In this document: positions 8,618-17,799 of the stretch, one piece after another
Position numbering within the stretch: position 1 is the first letter of the stretch
Layout: each line of letters starts with the position of its first letter
Source of the DNA: Prevotella sp.
GTDB taxonomy: Bacteria; Bacteroidota; Bacteroidia; Bacteroidales; Bacteroidaceae
Direction of reading: 5' to 3'
NCBI GenBank assembly: GCA_016290175.1
Contig: JAEETD010000009.1
Coordinates: 1-62,128 of the forward strand
DNA: 62,128 nucleotides
The notes under the pieces: model-generated
What the model was told of the DNA's origin: nothing
Seen by the model: only the letters and a program-made list of their open reading frames with translations
The model's database searches: none
Made by a program: the position numbers and the translations under genes

Positions 8618-9236
8618 AGACCTGCGCGAAGCGCTTCGCCGACATGAAGCCAAGCGGCTGAAACCACAAGTGTCGGAAGACTTCTGCGACAAAGTGATGC
8701 AAGCACTCACGGAAACAGATACCGTGAGTTCCGAACAGCCCAAGCGCCGCTTGTGGCTATACCCTGCCATCGGAATTGCTGCCGCCATCGCTTTGCTATT
8801 CTCTCTGAGTGTTGCTCTCAGCCACCAAGACGGTGAAGAGCCCAGTATTGTAGCCCAGACTGACAGCACGAGAGTAACTCCACAAACAGATACCAAGAAA
8901 GCCGAGGAGCGTCTGTTGGAGGAAAAAGGAAACAAGGAGATGGCTGACACGGTGAAAAAGCTGAAGGAGATGCTTCAAATGGCCAAACCACCAAGACACT
9001 ACATGGCAAGACAGAAGACAAAGGCTGAAAGTCATGCAGAGCCTGAAGTCATCGACGCGGCAGACCTCGCGGAACAAGCCATTGCAGAGGAAGAACGACG
9101 CTTTGCAATGGAGATGATGTCACGGATGAACGGCAACCTACAAGCCGACTACCAGGAGATGACAAGAGAAATCCGCCAACGTGGCGAGCGCATGAACCGG
9201 CAAGTGGAAATGGCCGTCAATGACGATAAATATTAA
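8598..9236 (+). CDS. Probable anti-sigma factor, single-pass membrane protein
   Basis: A 212-residue protein with a charged cytoplasmic N-terminus (residues 1-50), one transmembrane segment around residues 51-73 (LYPAIGIAAAIALLFSLSVA) and a periplasmic, charged, coiled-coil-prone C-terminal half rich in E, K, R, Q and M. I do not recognise a named domain. Topology, size and the 20-bp overlap with the ECF gene support a role as cognate anti-sigma factor, with the N-terminus binding sigma and the periplasmic part sensing the envelope. No zinc-binding HxxxCxxC motif is present, so it would not be a ZAS-type anti-sigma. Confidence 0.65.
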   Translation: MNKLNDKDLREALRRHEAKRLKPQVSEDFCDKVMQALTETDTVSSEQPKRRLWLYPAIGIAAAIALLFSLSVALSHQDGEEPSIVAQTDSTRVTPQTDTKKAEERLLEEKGNKEMADTVKKLKEMLQMAKPPRHYMARQKTKAESHAEPEVIDAADLAEQAIAEEERRFAMEMMSRMNGNLQADYQEMTREIRQRGERMNRQVEMAVNDDKY

Positions 9237-9261
9237 TCAGCAACTAAATGACGAACAAGAT

Positions 9262-10491
9262 ATGAAACGAATCACATTTGCACTTTGTACCATACTCATC
9301 TCCCTCAGCACGATGGCTCAGGGGACGCTTCAGGAGCGCCTGAAAGGCAATCCGAAGATTGACAGCCTTGTGAGCAAGGTGGCAGCGCTGGGAGGAAGCG
9401 GACAAGTCTCCTATTATTATGACGGGAAACTCCACAAGACCGTCAGCATCTTCTGCTCCCTGATGAACGACTTTGAGCCCACTCCCCCAACGGGCGATCC
9501 CCAGAGAGATGCGCGGAACCAGAAGATGGACAGCGTCAGAAAAGAGCGCTGCGAGCAGGGGAACCGGATATTTAATATCGTTCGCAACACCTGCAAGGCA
9601 CTTACCGACGATGCCAAGGAAAGCTACACATGGGAATACCATCGCAATGGAGTGGACAGTGTGCGCTATGCCATTGCCTTAGGAGAATACCAGAGCGGCG
9701 ACACCATGCAGACTTGGCAGCGCCAAAGGGAAGTCCAATATTACGGTGCACCCGAGATCATCACTTTCCGATACGACCCTTTAGCCAACAACGACGGAAG
9801 TCCGTGGATGTCGAAGGGCTTCGGACAATTCCGCTATGAGTACACGCCCGACAGCATCTGGAGGCAGATGAAGGACCTGGTGCCATTCAATAAAACGGCA
9901 TACACGGCCTTGCTCCAGCCCATCCTGAAACAGAAGGGAATCATCTGCCGGCAATTCATCGTCAACTGTGACAGCACCTACAGTCTTAAGGAAATGAAAT
10001 GGAACGATGGCGACGAATTCATCATGCAAGAGAAGACTATAACTCCCGTGCAGCCGAAGAGCGAGACGAGGGGTACCGTCTACACCATCCGAAGCAAGGC
10101 GATGGCCGATTCGGTGCTAGAAGAGATGATACAGACCACATGGAAGTTCCTGGAGGATAATCCGGGCATCAGCTTTCATTTCAATCCCTATACAGGCTAT
10201 GGCGTGAGAACCATGAATGAACTGTTCGAAAATCTCGACTACCGCAGAGTGATGGGTTTCTACCACATCTATCTCCATTGTATAGGCAATCAGGAGGAGT
10301 ACAACATCGTCTTCCTCGAGGGCACAGGCGACATGATGGTACCTATGGAATGGCTCATCTTGAAGAGTTGGAACAACGGCAAGGTGGTATATGACAAGAA
10401 AAGGATGAAGAACCTGACGCCTAAACAAGCAAGGGACAACACCTCTGGCCATCGCTTTACCCAAACCAGACAATATGAACCGATTGATTGA
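9262..10491 (+). CDS. Secreted protein of unknown function, ECF operon
   Basis: A 409-residue protein with a signal peptide (MKRITFALCTILISLSTMAQ, cleavage after Ala-Gln about residue 20). The ATG at 9262 is preferred over one 42 bases upstream because it starts the signal peptide directly. The mature part is hydrophilic, with scattered Tyr/Trp-rich strands and no motif I recognise. It lies between the anti-sigma gene and the DUF4419 gene, 9 bases before the latter, so all four are probably one transcript. A periplasmic or outer-membrane role regulated by the ECF factor is an inference from position only. Confidence 0.7.
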   Translation: MKRITFALCTILISLSTMAQGTLQERLKGNPKIDSLVSKVAALGGSGQVSYYYDGKLHKTVSIFCSLMNDFEPTPPTGDPQRDARNQKMDSVRKERCEQGNRIFNIVRNTCKALTDDAKESYTWEYHRNGVDSVRYAIALGEYQSGDTMQTWQRQREVQYYGAPEIITFRYDPLANNDGSPWMSKGFGQFRYEYTPDSIWRQMKDLVPFNKTAYTALLQPILKQKGIICRQFIVNCDSTYSLKEMKWNDGDEFIMQEKTITPVQPKSETRGTVYTIRSKAMADSVLEEMIQTTWKFLEDNPGISFHFNPYTGYGVRTMNELFENLDYRRVMGFYHIYLHCIGNQEEYNIVFLEGTGDMMVPMEWLILKSWNNGKVVYDKKRMKNLTPKQARDNTSGHRFTQTRQYEPID

Positions 10492-10500
10492 TACAGAACA

Positions 10501-12078
10501 ATGAGCAAGCAAAACATCATCACCACCCTGATTGCCCTCCTCGCATTTGCCGCCTGCCGTCCTTCAGCACAAAAGGCGGCAGCAGATGCGGCAGAGTCGA
10601 TGGATAGCACCGAAACCAAAGTCAGCACCAAGGCCGTGACAGAAGCACTACAGTCGGCTGACAGTACCGACACCCTGCCTGCTCTCGCCACAACAGCGGC
10701 ATCAGAAGAATTCCCTGTTAAGATCCTTGCCCGCGAAAAGGGAAGCATCTCTTTCATTGTTGATGAGCATATTACCCCCATAGACGAGTTTTTTGACTAT
10801 CTGTACACAGGCAAGAGCGTTGCCGAGTACTGGCTTGCGGAAGAGCAGATACCAAAGGATGTACAGCATATCATTGCAACGAGCTTCTCCAAAGAGAACA
10901 ACCTCAAGGCTCTGGGTAAGGACGCTTTCTACAGGAGCATCGTCGAGGCTTACGCCAATCATCTGTCCGTCACGCTCTCGCCCGATATGATCTGGCTCGC
11001 CATCAGTCAGGGCTTCGCAAGATACGTGAATGCCCATGCCGAGGAACTGCGCCCCAAACTGGTAAGCCACAAGGGCAAGAAGGACTTGGTCATTGTGACT
11101 AATAGGGACCTGCTGGTCGAAGGCTACAATTGGCCGCCGCTTATCAGCCGGTTCGCCTCAAAGATCAACCAACACACCAAGGGGAACATTGCCCAAACCA
11201 TCACCTCCGACTTCACAACTACAGGCACAGCAGAGCGAGTGGCGTCGCAGATAACGCTGATGGAGAGCGTGAAGTCCTATTTCGAGTATATCGTCGATTA
11301 TATCGTCTGCGGCATACCCAGCGTCACACTAACGGGAACGGTCGAGGACTGGCAGAAAGTGCTGAAGAAGACAAGACAACTGAAACAATACGGTCTTGAG
11401 CCGTGGATCAGCGAACTAGAACCGATCCTCAAGGAATTCATACAAACAGCCGACGGTCACCCGAAACGGGCATTCTGGAGCAGCATTGTGAAGAAGGTGG
11501 GCATCAATAAACTCGAAGGTGGCGGTTGTATGGGAGGTGCACCAACGAAACTCGACGGCTGGATACTGAAGTTATTCCCCGATGAGTACGGACATACACC
11601 CGATAAGGTTGAGTACACCAAGGATATGCCGACGGAATATGTGCGCGTCGGTTTCAAATATCGTGTCATCGATCCGTCCGACAATCATCCCATCAGCGAG
11701 ACCGCGATGGAACTCTGGGCCGGGTTCATCGGCGCCCAGGTCGATAAGAAAAGCCACATGGTGACGCCCAAGATAGGCTGGCTCGTCCGCATATCACAGG
11801 ACGAAAAAGACATGTTGAATCAACTCAAGAAAGACAACGAAAACGGGTGGATTCACCTGCGTGTTCAGGAAGTGCCCATCATGCTGTCAGAACTAGGTCG
11901 CATCAAATCGTTGCACCTTGTGTTCACAGGGAGAGTCATGCTACCGGATTGGATGGACAAACTGACGATCGACAGACTCACCATCGAGGGGAATATGACC
12001 GACCCTGAGAAAGCCTACATCAAGGAACGCTTTCCAAATGTCAGGCTGCAGGGCAGTACAAATACCATAAGAAAGTAA
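10501..12078 (+). CDS. DUF4419-like lipoprotein
   Basis: A 525-residue protein with a lipoprotein signal (LLALLAFAACRP-like; Cys at about residue 19), then a low-complexity Ala/Ser/Thr/Asp linker to about residue 75. The main domain contains LSPDMIWLAISQGFARYVNA followed by LRPKLVSHKGKKDLVI, which resembles the DUF4419 signature, and a later GGCMGGAPTKLDGWI segment with a Gly-rich turn. The function of DUF4419 is unknown. The Cys places it on a membrane facing the periplasm or surface. It is the last gene of the ECF operon. Confidence 0.75.
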   Translation: MSKQNIITTLIALLAFAACRPSAQKAAADAAESMDSTETKVSTKAVTEALQSADSTDTLPALATTAASEEFPVKILAREKGSISFIVDEHITPIDEFFDYLYTGKSVAEYWLAEEQIPKDVQHIIATSFSKENNLKALGKDAFYRSIVEAYANHLSVTLSPDMIWLAISQGFARYVNAHAEELRPKLVSHKGKKDLVIVTNRDLLVEGYNWPPLISRFASKINQHTKGNIAQTITSDFTTTGTAERVASQITLMESVKSYFEYIVDYIVCGIPSVTLTGTVEDWQKVLKKTRQLKQYGLEPWISELEPILKEFIQTADGHPKRAFWSSIVKKVGINKLEGGGCMGGAPTKLDGWILKLFPDEYGHTPDKVEYTKDMPTEYVRVGFKYRVIDPSDNHPISETAMELWAGFIGAQVDKKSHMVTPKIGWLVRISQDEKDMLNQLKKDNENGWIHLRVQEVPIMLSELGRIKSLHLVFTGRVMLPDWMDKLTIDRLTIEGNMTDPEKAYIKERFPNVRLQGSTNTIRK

Positions 12079-12117
12079 AAAGTTATATTTTGCGGCATTA
12101 GTTTCGTCAGAAATTCG

Positions 12118-12125
12118 TAAATTTG
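12118..12125 (+). promoter_or_regulatory. Bacteroidetes -7 element (TAAATTTG) for dinB
   Basis: TAAATTTG ends only five bases before the dinB ATG at 12131, so the transcript would be almost leaderless. Confidence 0.65.
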
Positions 12126-12130
12126 CAGCA

Positions 12131-13210
12131 ATGAAGAAGATTATTCATGTCGACATGGATCAGTTCTTCGCTGCTGTGGAACTGCTCGACCACCCTGAAC
12201 TGAAAGGCTTGCCCATCGCCGTTGGCCACGATGCGGAGCGGGGTGTAGTGTCGACGGCCAGCTACGAGGCCCGTCGCTTTGGAGTCCATTCGGCCCAGTC
12301 TATTCAGGTGGCCAAGCGTCTGTGTCCGCAACTCATCATCATCGAACCGCATTTCCACAGATATAAAGAGGTGTCGGCGCAATTGCATGACATATTCCAC
12401 GACTATACCGACCTGATAGAACCCATCTCGCTCGATGAGGCTTTCCTGGATGTGACAGACAACAAACGGGGTATCGAACTGGGTGTCGACATCGCCCGTG
12501 AGATTAAGCAGCGCATCAGGGAAACCACCAATCTGACGGCATCAGCGGGCGTCAGTTATTGCAAGTTCCTGGCGAAGATTGCCTCCGACTGGCGCAAGCC
12601 CGACGGCCTGACGGTGATTCATCCTGACAAGGCGCTCGACTTCATTGCGCAGTTGAGGGTGGAGAAGATCTGGGGCGTAGGTCAGAAGACGGCTGATAAG
12701 ATGCACCACATGGGTATCTTTACTGGAGCCGACCTCCGTCAGATGTCGCTCAACCGACTGCAACAGGAGTTTGGCAAGATGGGGCAGGTGTTCTACGACT
12801 TCGCCCGAGGTATCGACAATCGGCCCGTTATTTCCGAGTGGGAGCGCAAGTCGGTCAGTTGTGAGCAGACCTTCGAAAAGGACATTAACCAGAATGCCGA
12901 TGTTACCATCCACCTCTATCACACCGTGCTCGAACTTGTCCGCCGTTTAGAAAAAAACGACTTCGAGGGCCGCACCCTGACGCTGAAAGTGAAATTCTTA
13001 GATTTCCAACAAATCACGCGCAGCATCACCGTCGATCACATCCTTCGTACCAAGGACGACATCCTTCCCCTTGCCAAACAACTGATGCACAGCGTGGAAT
13101 ACCATTCCCATCCCATCCGCCTCATCGGTCTTGGCGTTTCCAATCAGAAAGGCGCCACTGATCAGCCACAACCCCGCTGGATCCAACTCGAACTCGAATT
13201 CAAAGACTGA
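12131..13210 (+). CDS. dinB: DNA polymerase IV (Y family)
   Basis: A 359-residue error-prone translesion polymerase. The two catalytic carboxylate motifs are present: HVDMDQFFAAVE at residues 5-16 and ISLDEAFLDVT near residue 100. The helix-hairpin-helix region (KIWGVGQKTADKMHHMG) and the little-finger domain follow. It ends at ELEFKD without an obvious C-terminal clamp-binding pentapeptide. Length is normal. It has its own promoter and is followed by a long gene-free stretch. No LexA-type palindrome was recognised upstream. Confidence 0.97.
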   Translation: MKKIIHVDMDQFFAAVELLDHPELKGLPIAVGHDAERGVVSTASYEARRFGVHSAQSIQVAKRLCPQLIIIEPHFHRYKEVSAQLHDIFHDYTDLIEPISLDEAFLDVTDNKRGIELGVDIAREIKQRIRETTNLTASAGVSYCKFLAKIASDWRKPDGLTVIHPDKALDFIAQLRVEKIWGVGQKTADKMHHMGIFTGADLRQMSLNRLQQEFGKMGQVFYDFARGIDNRPVISEWERKSVSCEQTFEKDINQNADVTIHLYHTVLELVRRLEKNDFEGRTLTLKVKFLDFQQITRSITVDHILRTKDDILPLAKQLMHSVEYHSHPIRLIGLGVSNQKGATDQPQPRWIQLELEFKD

Positions 13211-13411
13211 TTGTGCGTTAATTACTAATATGCTCGCACGTCTGCGGACAGACTCCGTCATATCAGCTCTGATTATGGTATCCAAACAGACGAACCAAGA
13301 ACATTTGATGATAGTGGAGAAAATGTATTTAGCTTACAATTCGTGTTTCCCCCGTTACCAGTAGATGTGACGGTTTGTATGTTCTCGTAGTATTCATCAG
13401 AAAAGGATATA

Positions 13412-13493
13412 ACAATGCCTTTGTTATATCAAACGCTGTCTCAGTTTTAACAAACAATGTCTTTGTTTTAATAAACGCTGGCAGCGTTTTAAC
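13412..13493. repeat. Tandem 40-bp repeat made of short hairpins
   Basis: Copy 1 (13412-13451) and copy 2 (13454-13493) match at 32 of 40 positions. Each copy has two small palindromes; the clearest are AAACAATGTCTTTGTTT and AAACGCTGGCAGCGTTT in copy 2. Confidence 0.8.
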
Positions 13494-13677
13494 TTTACTC
13501 CGTACCTTTCTATCTTTGAGCCCGGCTCTCTCTACCTTTTAGCTGACACCTCTTTCTATTATAGAAGGCTGAATTCCGGCATGGCCGCAGATTAGTCCGA
13601 AAGTATTGATAGATAGTACTTGACATACCTGCTGACATCTGGATGAACATGCTCTGCGAATGTATTGTTATATTGAG

Positions 13678-13717
13678 AAAGGGGTGCAAAGGTTCTAGTA
13701 ACTTTTGTGCCCCTTTT
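13678..13717 (+). terminator. Long stem followed by a T-run, possible terminator
   Basis: Two 17-base arms (13678-13694 and 13700-13716) pair along their whole length in RNA if three G-U wobbles are allowed, and the right arm runs into TTTT. No nearby gene clearly needs it; dinB ends 470 bases upstream. Confidence 0.45.
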
Positions 13718-13814
13718 GGTTGGCTACGACGGGCAATCTGCTTAGGCAGGGAAAACTTGTTACCCAGGCAGGGCGCAAAAATTCCCTAGGCAGACAGCAA
13801 GACAGGGGGCTGCA

Positions 13815-13986
13815 TTCACAGATTCACAATTCACAGTTTATTTTTCGAGCCCCCTGCCGCTCAACTTGCACGGCGAATGTTAATATATATTTAAATATAT
13901 ATAAATATGTATATAGATATAGATAGATATCTATCTCTACGCGGGGTACCCCCTTGAAATAAAACTGTGAATTGTGAATTTGTGAA
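13815..13986. repeat. Inverted-repeat structure with TA-rich centre, MITE-like
   Basis: The arms at 13815-13844 and 13957-13986 are inverted copies matching at 27 of 30 positions, built from ATTCACA-type heptamers. The centre is a palindrome-rich TA-only stretch with GATATAGATAGATATCTATC-like content. No target-site duplication was recognised. Confidence 0.7.
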
Positions 13987-14021
13987 GACGGTGTGAGCCA
14001 TCTCGTTATGTGACACACTAG

Positions 14022-15482
14022 TTATTCAATGCTGATGATGATGCGGCGATAGGCGGGCAGACGGAATGGGCCGTTGTCGTGAACCTCACAGATGAGGTGC
14101 AGTTCACCTTTGTCTGCATTGGCAGGAATCTGAATGTTGGCTTTGGGCTGATCCGCCTGAGTGATGATGACCTTGGAGGTGCCGATCTCAGGCTGTTGCC
14201 ACCAATGGAACACAAGCCCATCACCATCGGGGTCAAAGGATTTCGAGGCGTCCATACGAATGGTGAAGACGTCATCCTTTTCGACACCAGGAGGGACGGT
14301 TATGGTAATCGTGTCATTGGATACGGCTATCGAGGCCCCTTCAAGAGTAAGCGGGTGAACGAATTCCACCTGCTGAGATAATACAATATATGGATTAAGA
14401 TTACCTCGGCCCTCGTTAGCCCACTGCATACGGGCCATGAAGTCGTTGAGTTCATCAGGATAGAAACGCTGTTTATAGCCCACGGATATACTGCGGAGCG
14501 GCTCCCGCCAAGAGGTCCAGGCGGTGGTCAGCGAGTCTGCGCACATTCCTCGTTCATGATAACCTGCCCAGCCTGCTTGATGCGGATCTTCGGGGTCGTT
14601 CAGTCCATTGGGCATCACATAGAGGAAACTAGGCGTATCGCCCTCCACACCCCATTTATATGTGGGATATTCCTTGCCTAATGCCCCTTTGCCCTGAATA
14701 TTCTCCTTGTGCTGCTGCCAGTGACGCTTGCCCAGTTCGCATTGCTCCTGCCACGTGCCTTCGTCCCAGATGAACTGAAGGTCGTCTTTGAACTCGCGTC
14801 GCAGCCACATATGGGAACTATAGGCACGGTCCATACGCATGTTGTACTGCATATCCTGATCGGTAATGGTGTAGATGCGGAACTTGCGTACGAATCGCTT
14901 CAGTTCCTCAGCCGAACGTGTCTGCTTCACTCGCCAGATGGCCTGTGCCAAAGTGTTGGCACCACCCCAAGCCGCCACATAGATAGGTCGCGAATCGTCT
15001 TCATCAGCCAGACGGATGAGCAAATCGCTGCCAGGAGAGTCGTTGCGCTCACCGATGGATCGTATGCCACCATACATGCTGCCTATGACGGCACGACTCG
15101 TGATGTACTCCGCACTCGGCCAGTAGCCTAATTCCTGGCTGCCGTTCTCCTTCTTGAGTGAAAGGTGTTTCTTCTGTCCGGAGCGCTTCATCAGGTTCGG
15201 CACATCTTTGGCATAAGCAGTAATCACGCGAAACAGATACTGCTGCCACTCCAACGGATAGGGGTCGCAGTTCCAACCCACCGATGTGATCAGTGCCTCT
15301 ATCTCAAAGCAGTCGGCGTAGGCCATCAGCCTCACCATCGACTCCATATCGTCGGGTTCCACATCTGCAGGTGCAATGTCCGTACATACCACGAGGCGGG
15401 GCTTCAGCCCGTTTTCACCTTTCGCCAGTCCCGTCGTCGAAACGGCCAGCAGACAGATTAAAGAAACAAGGAACTTCATCAT
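14022..15482 (-). CDS. DUF1593 / Sde182-like nucleoside-hydrolase-fold secreted protein
   Basis: A 486-residue protein with a signal peptide (residues 1-20, ending TGLA). The N-terminal half (LVVCTDIAPADVEPDDMESM, then FEIEALITSVGWN) is the nucleoside-hydrolase-like domain of the DUF1593 family. The C-terminal third, with DASKSFDPDGDGLVFHWWQQ, is an Ig-like domain of the Sde182 C-terminal type. Family members include secreted proteins once described as cellulose-binding. The Asp-rich IAPADVEPDD segment could bind calcium as in true nucleoside hydrolases. It follows the GH36 gene by 12 bases and is likely co-transcribed, which suggests a periplasmic role in carbohydrate use. Substrate unknown. 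Confidence 0.85.
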   Translation of the reverse strand: MMKFLVSLICLLAVSTTGLAKGENGLKPRLVVCTDIAPADVEPDDMESMVRLMAYADCFEIEALITSVGWNCDPYPLEWQQYLFRVITAYAKDVPNLMKRSGQKKHLSLKKENGSQELGYWPSAEYITSRAVIGSMYGGIRSIGERNDSPGSDLLIRLADEDDSRPIYVAAWGGANTLAQAIWRVKQTRSAEELKRFVRKFRIYTITDQDMQYNMRMDRAYSSHMWLRREFKDDLQFIWDEGTWQEQCELGKRHWQQHKENIQGKGALGKEYPTYKWGVEGDTPSFLYVMPNGLNDPEDPHQAGWAGYHERGMCADSLTTAWTSWREPLRSISVGYKQRFYPDELNDFMARMQWANEGRGNLNPYIVLSQQVEFVHPLTLEGASIAVSNDTITITVPPGVEKDDVFTIRMDASKSFDPDGDGLVFHWWQQPEIGTSKVIITQADQPKANIQIPANADKGELHLICEVHDNGPFRLPAYRRIIISIE

Positions 15483-15494
15483 CTTACATAAATA

Positions 15495-17678
15495 TTACTC
15501 TGCTTCGAGCAGGAGGACGCGACTGGACCAGTCGTTTTTCTTCGACCATTCGGGCTCGTTGCGGTAAGGCATTTCCAGGCCGTGATTCATCAGGTAGGCA
15601 CCGCTGAAGGTCTTGCCTTCGATGTCGAGCGGCTTGAGGTCGATGCGGTTGAGCTCGTGGATCTTATAGCGCTTGTTGGCATCGAGACCTGCCATCTTGA
15701 CTCGTGGCAGGTGCTCGTTCTGGAACGACTCCGTCTTCCACCAGAAGAAGACCGACTTCGACTTCTGCTCGTTGACATACATGAGCGAGGCGAGACCAAC
15801 CTTATCATATGGTGAGACGAGACGATAAAGGTCGCCAAACTGCACGATGGGACGAATCTGCTTATATTCAGCAATCGCCTTACGACAAAGGGACTTCTCA
15901 TCGTCCGTCATATTCTTGGGCTGGATCTCCATACCAAGTCGTCCGCTCATAGCCACATCGATGCGATACTTCATGGCGGTGGTGCGGAAGACGGTGTGGT
16001 TGGGAGTCGCAGAAATGTGGCTTGCCATTGCGATGGCTGGGAAGAAGTAGCTGGTGCCCCATTGCATATAGATGCGTTGGAGAGCATCGGTATTGTCTGA
16101 AACCCAGAACTCATCGAAATAGGGGAGCACACCCCAGTTGGCGCGTCCGCCACCAGAGGCACAGGCCTGAATGGTGAGGTCGGGATATTTCTCACGTATC
16201 CGCTGGCAGGTCTTCTCCAAGCCACGATGGTACTCGATGTAGAGATGGCTCTGGTCGTTTATCGTGAGATACTGCGAACCATGATTCAGAATCGGCATGT
16301 TGGCATCCCACTTGATATAGTCGATCTCAGGGTATTTGGTCATGAGGTTGTCGACGATGCTGAACACGAAGTCCTGCACCTTGGGATTGCTCATGTCGAG
16401 CACCAGCTGGGTGCCGCCTCGTCCCTGAACGGGTTCACGCTTGGGGGCCTTCACAATCCAATCGGGGTGAGCCTCGTAGAGTTCGGAGACAGAGTTGGTC
16501 ATCTCAGGCTCTATCCAGATACCGAACTTGATGCCGTGCTTCTTGGCGTCTCTCAATAATCCCTCGATGCCCTCAGGCAGCTTTTTCTTGTCGACCACCC
16601 AGTCGCCAAGAGAGGAATTGTCAGTCTTGCGGGGGTATTTGTCGCCAAACCAGCCGTCGTCCATCACGAAGAGCTCTCCGCCCATCGAGGCAATATCACC
16701 CATCATCTGGTCCATACCCTGCTGGTTGATGTCGAAATAGACGCCCTCCCACGAGTTGAGCAGGATCTTGCGCTCCTTATCGCCATGCATGAGCATGTAT
16801 TTGCGGCCCCACTTATGGAAATTACGGGAGATACCAGAGAGGCCGGATTGCGAGAAGCTGAGAGCGACCTTAGGTGTGACGAAGGTCTCGCCTTTCTTCA
16901 GGTGATATTCAGAGTTGTCGGGGTTGATGCCTGCGAAGAAATAGTGGTATTCCGTATCGTCGGTATCGATCTTCAGCTGGAAATTGCCTGAGTAGCAGAG
17001 GGCAGCGCCAATCACCTGACCAGTGTTCTCCTGACCCTTTCCATCGAGCGAGAACATCACCTCTGCATGGTCGGTATGCGAGTTGCGCGTACCGTCTTTA
17101 TTCTTGATGACCTTTTCGCCTGGCAAGATGGGTTCTTCCACCAGACGGGCCTCGTTGGCCCAGGAACCATAGAAATGCGAGAGCCACACATTGCCTCTGC
17201 GGATGGGCAGGGCGATGGAGGCAAACTGTGTGAGGGTGACGGGCTTGGCCTCGCCGTTCTGGATCTCCGTCCAGGTCTCGATCATATCCTCATCCTGATA
17301 AGCCTTGTAGCAGAGAACGACAGACGTCGGATAAACCGGATCACTCAGAGTTATCCGAGTGATATCACCCTGCGTTTCCATACTTGTGACATAGAGTGCT
17401 GTCGACAGATTGCCATCGGCATGCTTCATGGCGAGGGCTGCCTCAGCAGGACAGTTCATACCATAGGCGGGATAGGCATCCATCCGGCCATTGCTAGGCA
17501 GCTGTAAATGCTGGAGGTCGTAGTCGCTGAGTTTTGCGCCAAAATAGACATACTGTGGCTGTTTGCCGCTTTCCACTTCGAGCACCATCGTGGTGTTCTT
17601 GGTCTGAATGGTCACTTGCTTGGCTTGCATCGACATCGATACTGCCAGCAGCATTCCGAGAATCATTGCTTTCTTCAT
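15495..17678 (-). CDS. GH36 alpha-galactosidase, secreted
   Basis: A 727-residue enzyme with a signal peptide (about residues 1-20, MKKAMILGMLLAVSMSMQA). It shows the GH36 N-terminal beta-sandwich, a catalytic barrel and a C-terminal sandwich. The nucleophile motif YIKWDANMP (Asp in KWDxN) and acid/base motif WVSDNTDALQRI (SDxTDxxxR) are both intact, and FVMDDGWFG is the substrate-binding loop. It should release alpha-1,6-linked galactose from raffinose-type sugars or galactomannan in the periplasm. The ATG at 17678 begins the signal peptide; the open frame further upstream is not needed. The minus-strand promoter TATCTTTG lies at 17704-17711. Confidence 0.93.
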   Translation of the reverse strand: MKKAMILGMLLAVSMSMQAKQVTIQTKNTTMVLEVESGKQPQYVYFGAKLSDYDLQHLQLPSNGRMDAYPAYGMNCPAEAALAMKHADGNLSTALYVTSMETQGDITRITLSDPVYPTSVVLCYKAYQDEDMIETWTEIQNGEAKPVTLTQFASIALPIRRGNVWLSHFYGSWANEARLVEEPILPGEKVIKNKDGTRNSHTDHAEVMFSLDGKGQENTGQVIGAALCYSGNFQLKIDTDDTEYHYFFAGINPDNSEYHLKKGETFVTPKVALSFSQSGLSGISRNFHKWGRKYMLMHGDKERKILLNSWEGVYFDINQQGMDQMMGDIASMGGELFVMDDGWFGDKYPRKTDNSSLGDWVVDKKKLPEGIEGLLRDAKKHGIKFGIWIEPEMTNSVSELYEAHPDWIVKAPKREPVQGRGGTQLVLDMSNPKVQDFVFSIVDNLMTKYPEIDYIKWDANMPILNHGSQYLTINDQSHLYIEYHRGLEKTCQRIREKYPDLTIQACASGGGRANWGVLPYFDEFWVSDNTDALQRIYMQWGTSYFFPAIAMASHISATPNHTVFRTTAMKYRIDVAMSGRLGMEIQPKNMTDDEKSLCRKAIAEYKQIRPIVQFGDLYRLVSPYDKVGLASLMYVNEQKSKSVFFWWKTESFQNEHLPRVKMAGLDANKRYKIHELNRIDLKPLDIEGKTFSGAYLMNHGLEMPYRNEPEWSKKNDWSSRVLLLEAE

Positions 17679-17703
17679 ATAGAGTAGTTTTAGTTTCTTG
17701 GTG

Positions 17704-17711
17704 CAAAGATA
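17704..17711 (-). promoter_or_regulatory. Bacteroidetes -7 element (TATCTTTG) for the GH36-DUF1593 pair
   Basis: TATCTTTG on the minus strand, 25 bases upstream of the GH36 ATG. Confidence 0.7.
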
Positions 17712-17717
17712 TGAAAA

Positions 17718-17745
17718 TAATTCATAATTCATAATTCATAATGCA
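17718..17745. repeat. ATTCATA heptamer array in a divergent promoter region
   Basis: About four ATTCATA-type units lie between the GH36 promoter and the mntP promoter. Confidence 0.85.
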
Positions 17746-17755
17746 TATTATTTTG

Positions 17756-17763
17756 TAATTTTG
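17756..17763 (+). promoter_or_regulatory. Bacteroidetes -7 element (TAATTTTG) for mntP
   Basis: TAATTTTG lies 36 bases upstream of the mntP ATG at 17800. Confidence 0.65.
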
Positions 17764-17799
17764 CGGGCAAAATACAAGAAAAGGGCAAATAAATACGAT

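Larger units (their letters stand above)
13211..14021. other. Gene-free stretch of about 810 bp with hairpins and inverted repeats
   Basis: No convincing gene lies between dinB and the convergent DUF1593 gene. It holds a tandem hairpin array (13412-13493), a long stem followed by a short T-run (13678-13717), and an inverted-repeat structure with a TA-rich centre (13815-13986). A 53-codon open stretch without a start (13232-13390) has protein-like composition and could be a gene remnant. The arrangement suggests decayed mobile DNA, but no transposase or integrase fragment was recognised. Confidence 0.7.

Noticed and set aside
13232..13390. Open stretch of 53 codons with protein-like composition (for example GENVFSLQFVFPPLPVDVTV)
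   Set aside because: It has no start codon and no family I recognise; kept only as a possible gene remnant.
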